A model generated the notes under the pieces. The model saw only the letters and a program-made list of their open reading frames with translations, was not told the origin of the DNA and did no database searches. The position numbers and the translations under genes were made by a program. Positions 1-13,000 of a stretch of DNA of 64,000 nucleotides are shown here, piece by piece. Position 1 is the stretch's first letter; each line of letters starts with the position of its first letter. This DNA comes from Phlebotomus papatasi (taxonomy: Eukaryota > Arthropoda > Insecta > Diptera > Psychodidae), in NCBI RefSeq assembly GCF_024763615.1, contig NC_077223.1:23622001-23686000 (forward strand). Reading direction: 5' to 3'.

Positions 1-880
1 CGATGTTTAAAAAAAAAAGATAAATAATAAAAGTATTGTGAAACCAATTGGCATTAATAACGTCAAACATGGCCTAAACGTTTTCAATACTAGTTCTTCA
101 TATCAGGAAAACTTCTTGAGCTTCAATAACTCTGTAATTATTGGTAGAAAGATACAATTTTAATAATGTTTTCAGATAAAAGACACGTTACAAAAATATT
201 TATAGTGACATGTCATTAATTCTATGAGAGAGAGAGAGAACTTCATCAAACGTTTTTTTTTTATTTATCTACCGTGAAACGAACATTATGTGGTTTATAA
301 ATCACAGGAAAAATTCACAATTTGTGGTTTTCATTTGGGATTACACTAATCGAAAGAATGATAATCTCTTTCGCTTTTTTTTTACTTTAACCATTAAAAA
401 AAAGGATCTTGTCAGATTTGTTTTTTTTTTTAATTCTAGATGTGGCGTTAAGGCAAAAAACTTTCTACTTATTCTTTTTTTTTATTTTTCGTTAAAAGTG
501 CACTCTCTATTCAATAGCTATAATTATAAAAATTTTCCATGCCATTTATTTTGGGGCTGTGGAACGTGTACAAAAGTAGAAATTGCATTAATGTAAGATT
601 CAAGAATATCACGAAGAAAAAACTGCTTGATATCTCTGTGGTCCTATATTAGAAATATATATATTTTTTTATTTTACGATTTGAAAGTTTCGTGTGTGAA
701 GTTGTTTTTGAGATATGTTTAATGGGTACCATCTGGGTGACCCTTGTTATTTCTACTTAGGAAAAATACGTTGTTTTTTTTTCTTGAATTTATCACCTGC
801 AAATTTGGTGATAAAACTAAAAAAAAAAGTCGTCATTTGTGAACACTTTGCGTCAAGAAATGGGCATTACTTGCCCCAAT
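1..880 (-). other. 3' flank and probable 3' UTR of gene A
   Basis: Lies directly downstream of the gene A stop codon at 881-883 in the minus direction. It has many runs of eight or more T on the plus strand (near 250, 380, 420, 475, 665 and 775), which are A-tracts in the sense RNA. Minus-strand AATAAA hexamers, candidate poly(A) signals, occur at 668-673 and 545-550. There is a short GA repeat at 226-240. No convincing coding frame is present on either strand. The transcript end is inferred. Confidence 0.5.
668..673 (-). terminator. Candidate poly(A) signal of gene A
   Basis: Minus-strand AATAAA about 210 nt after the stop codon. A second hexamer lies at 545-550. AATAAA is frequent by chance in such AT-rich DNA, so neither is proven. 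Confidence 0.3.
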
Positions 881-1079
881 CTAGAATGCTTGAATTGGAC
901 GATAGAGTCCTGTGTAGCCACAGAGACGAGCCCTCAGGGCGGGAATTAGGAACGCTGCAGCCGATATGTCCTTCAGCAGGTCAGCACATTCGCACACGAG
1001 CAAATACATCTTATCACCTTTCGAGGAAGTGCTCTTGTGCAGAGCTATTCGCCTCAAGCCAGCCGTCTTTGGCAAATAT
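881..1079 (-). CDS. Gene A exon 6 (C-terminus and stop)
   Basis: Follows a 69-nt intron with acceptor TGTATACTCAG. It encodes YLPKTAGLRRIALHKS through GYTGLYRPIQAF, then TAG at 881-883. Compact hydrophobic helices and conserved-looking Cys residues suggest the protein's core fold ends here. Confidence 0.85.
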
Positions 1080-4000
1080 CTGAGTATACAAAAATATTCC
1101 ATTGAATTTTCCCTGCATGATACAAATTGGATTATCTATCTGTCTTACCTGTAGAGCATTCGTGCACCCGTCCAATAAAGCCAATTCCTCTCAAAACGTT
1201 CACCGTCGTCTCCTTCAAACACCTGCAATTTGATATGACTTCAATTGATGGAAATCCCAATTAAATTTGTTTATTTAAGAAGACTTCTATCTCAAAATCA
1301 TATGTAAGCCAAATTGAGTTCTATGAAAATTCGATTATTATGAGTTGATTGAAGTATTCTTTTAGTTTGTAAATAGATCTAATTCTTCTATTATTAGTTG
1401 AAATTCTTTACAATATTTTTTTCAAAAATACTGAATATCCAGCTTCAATTCACTTAAATCGTTTTTGATAAATTTAGAATTATACTATTAGATCCAAGGT
1501 TGAATCATGATACAAAATAACTTATAAAACAGATTAGATTCTTAACGGTTTATATGCGTCACGAAGATTTAAAAACCAAACATTCCCTTGAAATTTTTTA
1601 ACCTAATAAAAATTTATTTAAATCAAACTCTCTTAGCATCTCTGAAATTTTTGTATTTCGTATTCTGTATTTTCGTCGGAACTCGTATTTGATCGAAAGT
1701 TTTTTTTTTAAATGTTTGTTCCTTTTTTAGGTTATTTTTGTGAAAAATTGGTAATTCACTAAAATTCCTTATTCTTTAGAAATTTGATAATCTCGTGGCC
1801 GAAATTGAACCTCAAATCTTGAATTTGTGATAGCATAAATTTATACGAAGAGTACGCTACTTAATAATTTATTAATCTACAATTTATTCATTAAAGCGAT
1901 TTCGTACATTTTTCATTCTACCTCTATAAATTAACCTAAAGAGGTCAATATCTGGTACAGGGTATAATAGCCTAAAATAGAACCTGTTCCAGGTGGGAAT
2001 TGTTTTATTAAAAATAATTATTAATATTTATTGATTTCCGATTTATCTGTAACACTATGAATCAGGAAATTGTGACATTACATAGATAATATTATATAAA
2101 CAAAAATATACTACTGTGTTTATTAATAAAACAATTTGTATTACCATTTGGACTTGTGAAAAATTGCGAATTGGAGCAGGTTATAAAGTATTAGGCCTTT
2201 TACCTTAGACCACGTAATTTTCACTTTAAAAACTTGGACTTATGAATAATTTAAAATTGAGGTTACCGTGAATTACTGGTAAAGCATTAGCTTTTAAAGG
2301 ATATAAAATTTCAATCATTGAAATAAAATATTTAAAGTTAGGAGGATTTTTCGGTTTTGCACATACTCTAGCTTCGAACACGTCATATTTTTCGAATCTT
2401 TCAATGAATCTGACGTAGATATTTCAATATTATTTTAGTATAGTCTTAAGTCACACATTTCCCAATAAAAGAGATGGGAAAGCATCCTAGCTTAGCGGAA
2501 TGCTCGAACTCACGAGATAGCGCTCACAGTGAGTTATAGTTCTACGCATGATCTCTTCCTGTTTATTGGTTTACCAGAGATCAAATTGATTGATAAATCA
2601 CAAAAGTATTTGAAAAAAAATCGGTCCAATATTACCATATATTATATTATTTCCAATATTAGGGTAAGTGTACCAAATTCTGGCCAGCTTGCAGTTCCGA
2701 CCACATTTTTTGTTCCTCAAATTTCCGTGAATTTTTAGTTTTTGCATACTCTAGAGATAATACAATGCAAAAAATAACAAAAATGTAGCTTCGACAAACG
2801 AGATGACGTGAAAAATATATTGGAAGAATTCCCGAAGGGCAAGGAACTATGAGAATGAAGGTGGCCGAAATAGGCCACCAAAACTATGTCTACATTTTTA
2901 TTCATTTTAAAATGTATCAAAAAGAATTTTAGAGAATATAAAGACGACAAACTGTCTACAATGTTCCAAGCAACACTCCTTAAGAAGAAGTAATGAAAAA
3001 AAAAATTGTATGAAAAATATTACATTTCAAATTTGAGACTGGCGCTTGCACGCAATTATGCCAAAATTTGGCACACTTACCCTATATTTACAAATCCAAA
3101 TCTAACCAAATCAGTTAAAAAATGAGTCCTCCAAAGTGGTTGATCTTTGACCTTCAATAATTCAAAATGGAGAATTTTCCGGTAATTCACATGTTTGGAC
3201 GAAATGTTCGCCTGGATTACCTCTAAAACACATCCGAAAATCATTGAAAAAGCTCGGGCCAATTTTGAGAAAAACCGAAAAAACATGGTTTTCGAGGTAT
3301 TGAAGGGAGGTGAAGGGGGAAGAAAAAACGTCTGGAGATATTGTATTTTTTATTGGGGGTCATCGAAGACCGGAAGTTGATATCTCTTACCGTCTAAGCT
3401 CTAACGGTGACAAGTTGAAAAAAAAGACGATTCACTGAGTGTGACCAGTAAAATTAGGCTAGAAAGAGATTCATTAAAGGAATATGGGAAAAACACGAAG
3501 TGTTCGAAGTCAGAGTATGTGCGAAACCTTCCCTTTACATGTGAAATCATTCATTTACTAATTCAAATTCTAACTAAAATGTCTCTTAAACTGGCTGATT
3601 TATTTCTGCTTCTATCGAGTTACTTTCTTTTGAAGAACTAAAATTAAAAATTTCACCCTTTCCCGGCAGCAATTCGATTTTCTAATATAAATTACGTAAA
3701 AATAAAATATCCAAAATCGTCCGGCTTTCTTTTAATGTAGTAAAGCGATTGTACCTAATGGATTAAAAGTATCACATCACGTTAACATTATTGTCAGCAG
3801 TGAATTTTTATGAAAGACTTTTATGAATATATTTTATAAAAGTTTTGGCGCAATCTGTTTCCCATCTTAGAACTTATCAATCTAATATTTTCCAAACTTA
3901 ATAAATTTTGAAAAAGACTTTGACCAGTGGAAAAGACGATCATCAAAACGATTTTCTCTAAAAAAGATTTGTTTGTAATTTTTCTGAACATCACTGAAAA

Positions 4001-7000
4001 TGTATAAGAGTTCAACTTGTGGCACATATAAATTTTAAATGATGCTCAATTGTAGGAAGAATATTGAAACAAAGAAATAATTTGAGGAAAACATTTTGCT
4101 GCCAAATATCTTACCGCTTGAGAAAATTTTATTATTATACATATGCATGCATTGCAGTTTTTTACTACCGAGCATGTTTTAAATTTATAACAAGAGAAAG
4201 ACCATCTCATGGGAAACGTGAATGATACTCAAGAATATTTAAAAGACCATCATCATACTCCGTATTCTTACCTTGTAGACACTTATAATGTATCCTGTTG
4301 AGGGTGTTTGGGATTTCCTTAAAGCTCCTATTTCATTGGTAGTCAGCACAAGTGGTGGCCGACATATCGATGCCACTTCGCTGTAAAGGTCTAACGTGTG
4401 GGCAGCTGTATATCTCAAATTCTTCGGTTCAAATTTGCACAAGGATGAACTTCTTACGCCCGAATAGAAATTCGATGGATCCGTAACTGTTGTGTTGATC
4501 ACGTAGTATGCAATAAAAGGGAATTCAGCTGGAATTGCAAAAAGTATCTTTATATTCTTGAACTTCTTAAGCCTCATATTGGAGGTTCTTACCATTCTTC
4601 TCCATGTTAGCCAGCAGCATTCCTCCAACTGCTGAGTTAGACTGTTGCACCTCAGATACAAGTTCTGCCGCTACAGAACGTTGCTTGAGCAGAGGATGCG
4701 ACAGTGGTGACTCCAGAAGGGGATCAATTGGCTCCAAGGGGCTCATTAAATGTGCCAAGATACATAATTTAGGATCTGACACCTCCAACACACTTAGTGG
4801 CCCTGAAGATTGTTTCTCGCTCGATTCACTGGGCACGGGAAGCTGGCCAGAAAAATATAAAAATTTGTTGGCCATTAGATCAACAATCCGTGAAATTTAT
4901 TGCTATAACACGAAAGAAAACTTACGGGAATTCCGTCTGGGAGGAATCTATTGAGTGACTGCATAGGGATTATGAAGCAATCTCTGTCAAGGGTGGCCAG
5001 AGATATTGGCTCCGTTCGTACACCATTGTGAGCCACTGTTCCGCAGTTATTTGCTGCATTTCCAAAAGTCACTGCAAATGAAAGAAACACACTCTCAAAT
5101 GCTTTATATATTTCATGTTTCAGGATTCTTTTTTAAAGATTTTTGCAAGGAATTTCTCTCTTGATTTTTACTGAATTTTTAGAGCCTTTTTGGAATTTAA
5201 GTAATTAGAAACTGATTTATTTGATGCAATCTTACAGGATACGTACAACTACTTATGTTTTTTCCAACATGTTTTCTGTAGTTTTACAAACTCAAATGTT
5301 TTTTATAGTTTCATTTTATTTAATTTGAATAAAAATGTTCAAAAGAATGTTCTTTGTATATTGCCTGTGATATATTCTTTTCTGCGTGTCCACTCTTTAA
5401 TTTCACAACCTCCCAACTTACAATGACAATACAGAGAAGAAGGATGAAGTAAGCTTCAAGTGGAAGGCAGAGACATCTACTAGATTTAAATTCAACTCTC
5501 CACTTAACCGTTACAACACCCTTTCCCCCTAAAATGAAAAAAAGGACTACTTTCTATTTCGAGAAATGAATAACAAAACAATATACATAAAATTTACAGA
5601 ATGATTTAAAAACTTCAAATAGCTATTTCAAGCTCATGACTTTTAGATGGACTTCAAATCTTAAACTAAAGATTTAGACGATCTGGAGCTTTAATATTTC
5701 TCTGTGATCGTCTCAATGGTAGAGCAGCAGGTAATGCTGGGAAAACCACAGGTTGCTCAGCTTGATTCTCTTCACCAACATTGTCCTCCAAGGCATCTTC
5801 GAACTCTTCCTCCTCATCGGAATCCACTTTAGATTCCTCTACTTCACTGGTCAAATGATCATTCATATTTAAATTCCAATATTCTTCTTCTGATACTTCG
5901 GGGCAATCTTTACCTACTTCCTCTCCTACTTTTCTCAATTGGTCCACATGCCTTCGCCACAATTTTCCATTATCTAACCTTACATCGTAATGCAATTTAC
6001 CCAACTTTTCCTGAATCGTTCCAAACTTCCACTTTACCTCCCCTTCTTTATAGTTTCGCGCAGCTACCCTATCATTAACCTTAAAACTGCGATGAGTTTT
6101 CTCATCTACCTGTTTTGTTGACTCTTTCTTATCATCGTGTGGAATGATCAAATCTAGTCGCGACCTAATTTGTCTCTGAAAAAGCCTCATACTAGGTGAT
6201 TCACCCGTTGTACTGTGCTGAGTCCTTCTATAATTCAAAAGTATAGAATAAAGGGACTGCTCCATATCTGACTTGTTTATATTCCGCAATGCAAGCAATT
6301 TCTCTTTGACCGTTCGCACATATCGTTCTGCTTGGCCATTTGTCGCAGGATGGTATGGAGCCCCCATTTTATGATCAATTCCATTATTGATACAAAATGT
6401 TTTAAACTCATGACTTGTAAACTGGCGACCGTGATCTGTTACTAATTCTTCCGGTAACCCATGCACTGAGAATATTTTTCGGAGTTCTTTAATTGTAGTT
6501 GTAGATGTAATATCGCTTACAACGGCTACCTCAGGCCATTTTGAATACGCATCTACAACAATCAACAACCATTTGCCATGTATTGGACCCGCATAATCCG
6601 CATGAATCCTCTGAAATGGTCGATTCGTCTCTTCCCAAATATGGGTACTTATTTTAATAGGATTCGGACGATTTTCCTGACATGCGGTGCAATTTAAAAC
6701 CTCTTTTTCGATATCACTGTCTATATTTGGCCACCAGCAATATCCCCTTGCCATCGCTTTCATTTTTGAAATACCCAAGTGCCCTTCATGTAATTCAGAA
6801 AGAATCACATTCCTCAAAGACCCAGGTACATATACCCTTAGCCCTCTCACTAAACAATCTTGCTTCAATGAAAATTCTTCTTGTGGAATACCAAATCTAT
6901 CCTGTTTTTTAACTGTTTTTCCTGACCTTAACCCTGCTATTAATTCTCTCACATCCGAATCTTTCTGTAGCTCGTCCTGAATCTGTTTTACAGTAACTGG

Positions 7001-10000
7001 CAAAACACTGATCAAATTTATTTGCGTTATTTCTGGATCATCAGTCTCAAATTCAGAGGTCTCTGGTAATGGCAGCCTAGACAGTCCATCAGCATTTCCA
7101 TGTGATTGTGTCTTCCTATGTTCCAAAGTAAAGTCGAATCCTTTCAAAAAAGCAGAATAATGTTGCATTCTCAATGCCGTATACTGAGGAATGCCCTTTT
7201 CTGGATTCATTATTTGAGATAATGGTTTGTTGTCTGTAATCAATATGAAATGTCGTCCATACAAATAGGAATAAAATTTCTTGATCCCAAAAATTATGGC
7301 GTAAGCTTCTTTATCAATCTGTGTATATCTCCTTTGGGTCTCTGTTAAAGTTTGCGACGCATAAAACAGTGGTTTTTCCGACCCATCTTCGTATCGATGC
7401 CCCAAACATGCCCCTACGCCCACCGGACTAGCGTCCACTGCCAGTACCAGACTCTGATTCGGATCATAATGAGCCAGAAATTGATCACTACCCATTTCCT
7501 TTTTTATCATCAAAAAAGCTTCTTCACAAGCCTTATCCCATTTAAAAGGAACGTCATTTTTTACCAGATTGTTAATTGGGTACAGTTTGGTGCTCAATTG
7601 GGGGAAAAACCTACCGTAATAATTTACGAACCCTGTATAAGCCCTTACTTCGTCGATATTACGGGGCCTCGGCATCTTCTCCAGTGCTTCAATCTTTCGG
7701 GGATCTTTGTGAATTCCGTCCTTATCTATGACGTATCCACAGTAGTTAATTTTCTGCGCGAAAAATTCGCATTTATCGAAATTTACCCTCAAATTTTTTT
7801 CATTCAATCTCCTTAGTACCTCTTTAAGTCTCATCATGTGCTCCCTGTCATTTGCCCCCGTTATTCTTATATCATCAAGAAAAACTTTAACGCCTGGAAT
7901 ATCATGTAATAAGGCCTCCATTACCCTCTGCCAAATAGCCACAGCAGACGCAACTCCATACATAAGTCGCGTAGGTTTGTACAAGCCTTTATGTGTATTC
8001 AAAGTAAGAATCTCTCTGTCTTCTTCGCGCATTTCGAGCTGCATGTAGGCTTGAGACAAATCTAATTTTGAAAATTTATCACCTCCTGCCATGTCCTGAA
8101 AAAGTTCTTCTACCGTTGGAAGAGGATGTTTATCAACTATCAAGTTTGGATTAACAGTCACGCTGTAATCTCCGCAGATTCGTACACTCCCGGAAACTTT
8201 TGGTATAGCAACAATAGGTGTTGCCCACCTACTCTGATTAACTTTAACGTAAGCTCCTTCTTTAACTAGTTTATCGATTTCTCTCTCAACGGCTTCCTTT
8301 TTAGCAATGGGCATTGGACGCGGCTTCAAAAATACTGGATTTGCATCGTCTTTCAATTTGAGTTCCGCTTGAACTCCTACTATCTTTCCCAAAGACTTAT
8401 CAAAAACGTTCTTAAATTCTTCTTTTAATTCTTCAATCTGAATTTTATGACCCTCGGTATCATGAATCTCTTTGATCTTATTTAATGACATAATCTGATT
8501 CCAATTTAACCAATGAAGTTTCCGAGACCACTCTCTTCCCAACAAAGGCACCTTGGAAGGACCCATCGATACATAAAGATTCAATCCTTGCAGGCTACGG
8601 CCCCCAATTTCTGCTGTTACCCTGAGAAAACCAATGATATCTATCTTGCTACCATTGTAGCTTGCAAATTTCCTTTCGGTAGGAAATATTTCAAGATTTG
8701 GGAAAAATCTATCTCTGTCATCAACCGTAATGACCGAAATAGGGGACCCGCTGTCCACCTCGAAAGTCATGGCTTTGCCTTCCAACTTGACATTTAGCAA
8801 AATTTTTTCTGAATTCTTACACTCATAGTATAGTAAATCTTCAACTTTATTTATCTGAACTTTATCTTTTCCCTTCCCTTTATCATTACCCCTTGACGAC
8901 TTGTTCTGATGGCAAACCGAAGCGAGATGGCCAATCTTGTTGCAGTTGAAGCACGTTTTCTCTTTATGAACACATGTATTTGCCAAGTGAGTACTTACTC
9001 CACATCTGAAGCACTTCAACGTCTTTGTACCTTCCTGGTGTTCACGTGGAGTCTTCTCAGTTGAGTCATTCAACTTCAGAACTTCTTCTTTCTTTCCGGA
9101 CAGCAATTCTTCACCTTTCTGGGATGCCTCCATGGCTTTGGCTATATCCAGCGCAGTCTCCAATGTCAAATCTCGTTTCTCCAAAAGCCTCTTTTGGATG
9201 GACTTGTTCTTAAGTCCAGCCACGAACTGATTCCTTAGAGCTTTTACCAGATAGTTGCAAGTTGCACATCCAAAATTGCAGTAAGTTGCCATTTTCCGTA
9301 GGGCCGCCAAGTATTCATCACAAGTTTCACCCTCCCGTTGTTCTCTCTTCTGGAACTCGTAGATTTCGACAATCTCATTTGGCACAGGGTTGAAACACTC
9401 TTTCAGTTGAGCAACAATTTGCTCGTATGTCAAATCTCTCGGTACTTGCGGCGTAATTCTATCGCACAGCTTCTCAAAGTTCTCCTGTCCCATGTAATGC
9501 AGGATCATGCTTCTCTTTTTGGCACCGTCCGTGATGCCGAAGCAAGAAAAAGTCTCCTCCAGTCTCATTACCCATCGATCCCAGGAGCTTTTGTTCTTCT
9601 CAAAAGCATCGATATTTGTGGGTAATGTAATAGGATTCACTGTTATTTGTGTCTCCATTTGACGTCTGGAAGTTGAATCAACACTTTGGGAAGCTGATGC
9701 GTCTTGTGGGTTCGACATTTTATCCGTCGCCACTGATATATTCTTTTCTGCGTGTCCACTCTTTAATTTCACAACCTCCCAACTTACAATGACAATACAG
9801 AGAAGAAGGATGAAGTAAGCTTCAAGTGGAAGGCAGAGACATCTACTAGATTTAAATTCAACTCTCCACTTAACCGTTACAACAGCCTGTCTTACTTACA
9901 GATCTTATTTTTGTTTGTTTTCAACAGCCGTGTAAAATAGTGGAAGATTGAAGAATAGAGTGAGGTTTGCAATTTTTTCGCATATTTCTAAAATAAATTG

Positions 10001-13000
10001 GGCTTTTACGTACTGTAATTTAGCATTACAAACTATTATGGATCTAAATGAAATATTAGTAGGGTAAATGTCCTAATTCAAAACCATTTCCAGAAGCTGA
10101 CAGAAGATTCAACACATTAAGTTCATATTTTTTCTGAAGAGAATTACATAAATTTGCTCCTTGACTCTTCTAGAATGTTACTGTTTAGTGAAATTTTTTT
10201 AGATATATTTTGAAAACTTCTTAAATACAAGAAAAATACACAAGTGTAAAATGCTTCTATTGGAAATATCTTAATTCAAATGGAAACAAGGGAAAGTTTC
10301 TAATTGGAGACAAACAGTGTAAGTGAAACCGCGATGAAAAGCTTCCAAAACCTTGTTTAGTTGCTCATGAGTGTAGGATTTGTTCTTATTCCTGGTCTTT
10401 TCTCCTTTCCCATATAATGGCCTCTACACACTATGAGAAATTTCTTTAAAAAAATGCCTTTTTAAGAAAATTTCCCCTATCCTTGTACGCAGAAACGTCA
10501 GAATTTTTTAAAAAAGGCAATTTTTGACGAAAATTGTTTCTAGTGTGTAAACACCATAAAACAATAAGAAAATCAAGACACTTCATGAAAACCCTTTTTG
10601 TTCACGAAATCGGTAATTATTTCATTTGAAAACTTCACGTACCGTTAACAATAAAGATTAGCACTTAATTTGACTAAAATTAGCCAGAAATATGACATAA
10701 ATGTTGAACAAAACGAATAAATAACAGTCACCTCATTGTGTTTTTCATTGGAAAACATGGTCGATCTATGAAAAATTCGACGATGAAAGGGTACACTTTT
10801 AATTTTTCTGAGAAATTAATAAATTAAAATTTGTGAATATGAATGGATTTTCGCTTTATTTGGAGCAAAATTAACTAAATAATGAAACTGTGGTATACGA
10901 AATATATAAATAAAATAATTTAGTACTATATTTATCGTGAAAACAATAACGTTTCCATTTGGAGTAGCGAAAAATTTCCAGTTGGAGCAGGTTTTGAATT
11001 AGCTTAATTTACCCTAAAATTCAATTTATTTTAGAAATATGAGAATTCCCTATTTTTTAATTATTTTGCAAAAATATTGAATAAATAATACTTTAAGAAT
11101 GAAGACAATTCTTATTATGGCCTCTACACACTAGAGAAATTTATGTCCATATTGAAGCAAATTCCCTACGCTTGTGTAGAAAAAACTCTTCAATCTAGAC
11201 ATAATTTGCTCAAAATTTGTCAAAATTCAAAATTCAATATTTTCCAAAAGAAAAGAGATAGAGGCTTCAAGTTTTTACCACAGATAGCCTTCATGAACCT
11301 TCCAAAATGAATAGATTTTTTAAGGATTTGAACAAAGAAAATAAAAAAAAATTGAAACTATAGGGCCCAATTTTTGGAATATTTTTTCTGCAGAAAAAAA
11401 ATCCGAGGATTACAAATATCAATAAAGAACGCTTCGCACACACTTTTGCTATAAACACTTCATATTTTCCCATATTTTTATTGAAGATTATCTTTTTGTT
11501 CGGGAAATTTGTGACTTAATGCTAAAATGTTAAATTAAAATGCATTGCCATAAGGTCAGATTCATTAAAGAAATATGGGAAAAATTGAATTATTTTAACT
11601 CAGAGTGAGTGCGAAGTCTGAAAACCTTCCCCTACTAAATAATTTAACTAAAGCAGATGTTTTCGTTAAGATAGAGTCTTCGACGACAAGCAGAGGAATA
11701 AAATTTCAATAAAAAAAATCAATGTGATATTTTTTGCATTTACATGAAGAAAATGTTACAAATAATCCCATATCTGATAAAATTTACCTCAACGGTTTTG
11801 ATAATCTTCACATTTCGATTTTTAGAAAATGACTCGGAGAGCATTTCTTTCGAGATAGAGAAAAGAAGTCTTTCGAAAAGCTGCAGGGGAAAGCCCTGCT
11901 ACCTTTGGACGACTCAAGCTTCAAAGAATTCTTATTTTTTTCAATGTATTTTAAAATAATTTGGCCCGCATTATATTTATTTTAATTGCTAGTCCAGTGC
12001 CTTAAATTTCCAGAAAAGTACCATGAGTCAAATCCATTAAGAACTTAGAAAAAAAATGAGATGTCCGAAGCTTGAGTCGTTCGAAGATAGCGCGCTTTCC
12101 CCTATAGCGATTACTTCCTATAAAATAAATGTTTATTATAATCCACAACGCACAATAACTTTTGTTTTGTAAACATATTTTTGACATGTCAATGAGAATG
12201 AGTGAGATCTAGATCTAGTGATCTCGCTCATCCTCATGGGAAATTTTGAAAACTTTAAAATTTTACAGTTAATTAAATTTTTTATTAAATCCTGAATTCC
12301 TGAAAAAATGAAACTCTTCTAAACAAATCACTTTCAATGATTAATAAAACAAACAAAGTTCCAAAATCCAAAATATGTAGATACGACAAAAGACGACGCA
12401 TATGACGATAGGGAACTGTGTTTAACCTCGGACAACTTCCACATATTTAAGCATCAATGCTATGAGTTTCCAGCTTATTATTTTTAATAGAAATTGAAAT
12501 TTTATGTTATAAGGGAAGCTGGTGCACCACCAAACACGGGGTACTACCAAACACTAATTTTTAGTTCTTAACTACTTGGACTATATCGACCATTTATTCA
12601 GTGGACAAGCATCCCTATAATGCCTATAAATTTCTATAAGTCTTGTCCTCTTAAGTCGAATATCTGATTAAAAAATCGCTCTGTTTGGTGCTACCCTGTT
12701 TTTGGTGGTGCCCCAGTTTCCTCTACTTCCTTTTTTTTTTTAGAAGTGTTGATTGAAACCTTGGAGAGTTTAGCATCTTTTGCTTTCCTTTGTGTTCAAT
12801 ATCGTACACGATTTTTTCGCAATTTTTTTTGCTCTTCGGGAACTCTCACGATTTTTGAGATTCTTTTGAAATGAAGAATCTCTAGAAAAAAACTAAAAAA
12901 TTATGGAATTTTGAGAAACATAAGAACTGCTCCTTATTTCCAGCTGTCCGAAATTTGAAACAGTTCCCCTCCCCTAATACGTTCAAGTATTTTTTAAATA

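Larger units (their letters stand above)
5368..9884 (-). mobile_element. Complete Ty3/Gypsy-type LTR retrotransposon (Mag-like)
   Basis: A 4,517-bp element on the minus strand in gene A intron 1. It has two identical 151-bp LTRs (5368-5518 and 9734-9884) with TG...CA ends, and a perfect 5-bp target duplication GCCTG at 5363-5367 and 9885-9889. A polypurine tract abuts the 3' LTR, a TGG-starting primer site abuts the 5' LTR, and one uninterrupted gag-pol frame is present. The domain order PR-RT-RNaseH-IN places it in Ty3/Gypsy. Two CCHC knuckles, a single frame, short LTRs and no env suggest the Mag lineage (family knowledge, not tested). LTR identity implies very recent insertion. Confidence 0.95.

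Noticed and set aside
288..596. Plus-strand frame of 102 codons rich in Phe
   Set aside because: Product of the T-tracts in the 3' flank of gene A.
4604..4954. Plus-strand frame of 116 codons
   Set aside because: Antisense shadow of gene A exons 2 and 3, spanning their intron.
7352..7816. Plus-strand frame opposite the retrotransposon pol region
   Set aside because: Shadow of the clear minus-strand RNase H/RT coding sequence.
9719..9772. Extending gag 18 codons upstream to a GTG inside the 5' LTR
   Set aside because: The upstream codon is GTG, and the first ATG at 9718 lies just after the LTR, so the ATG is the sensible start.
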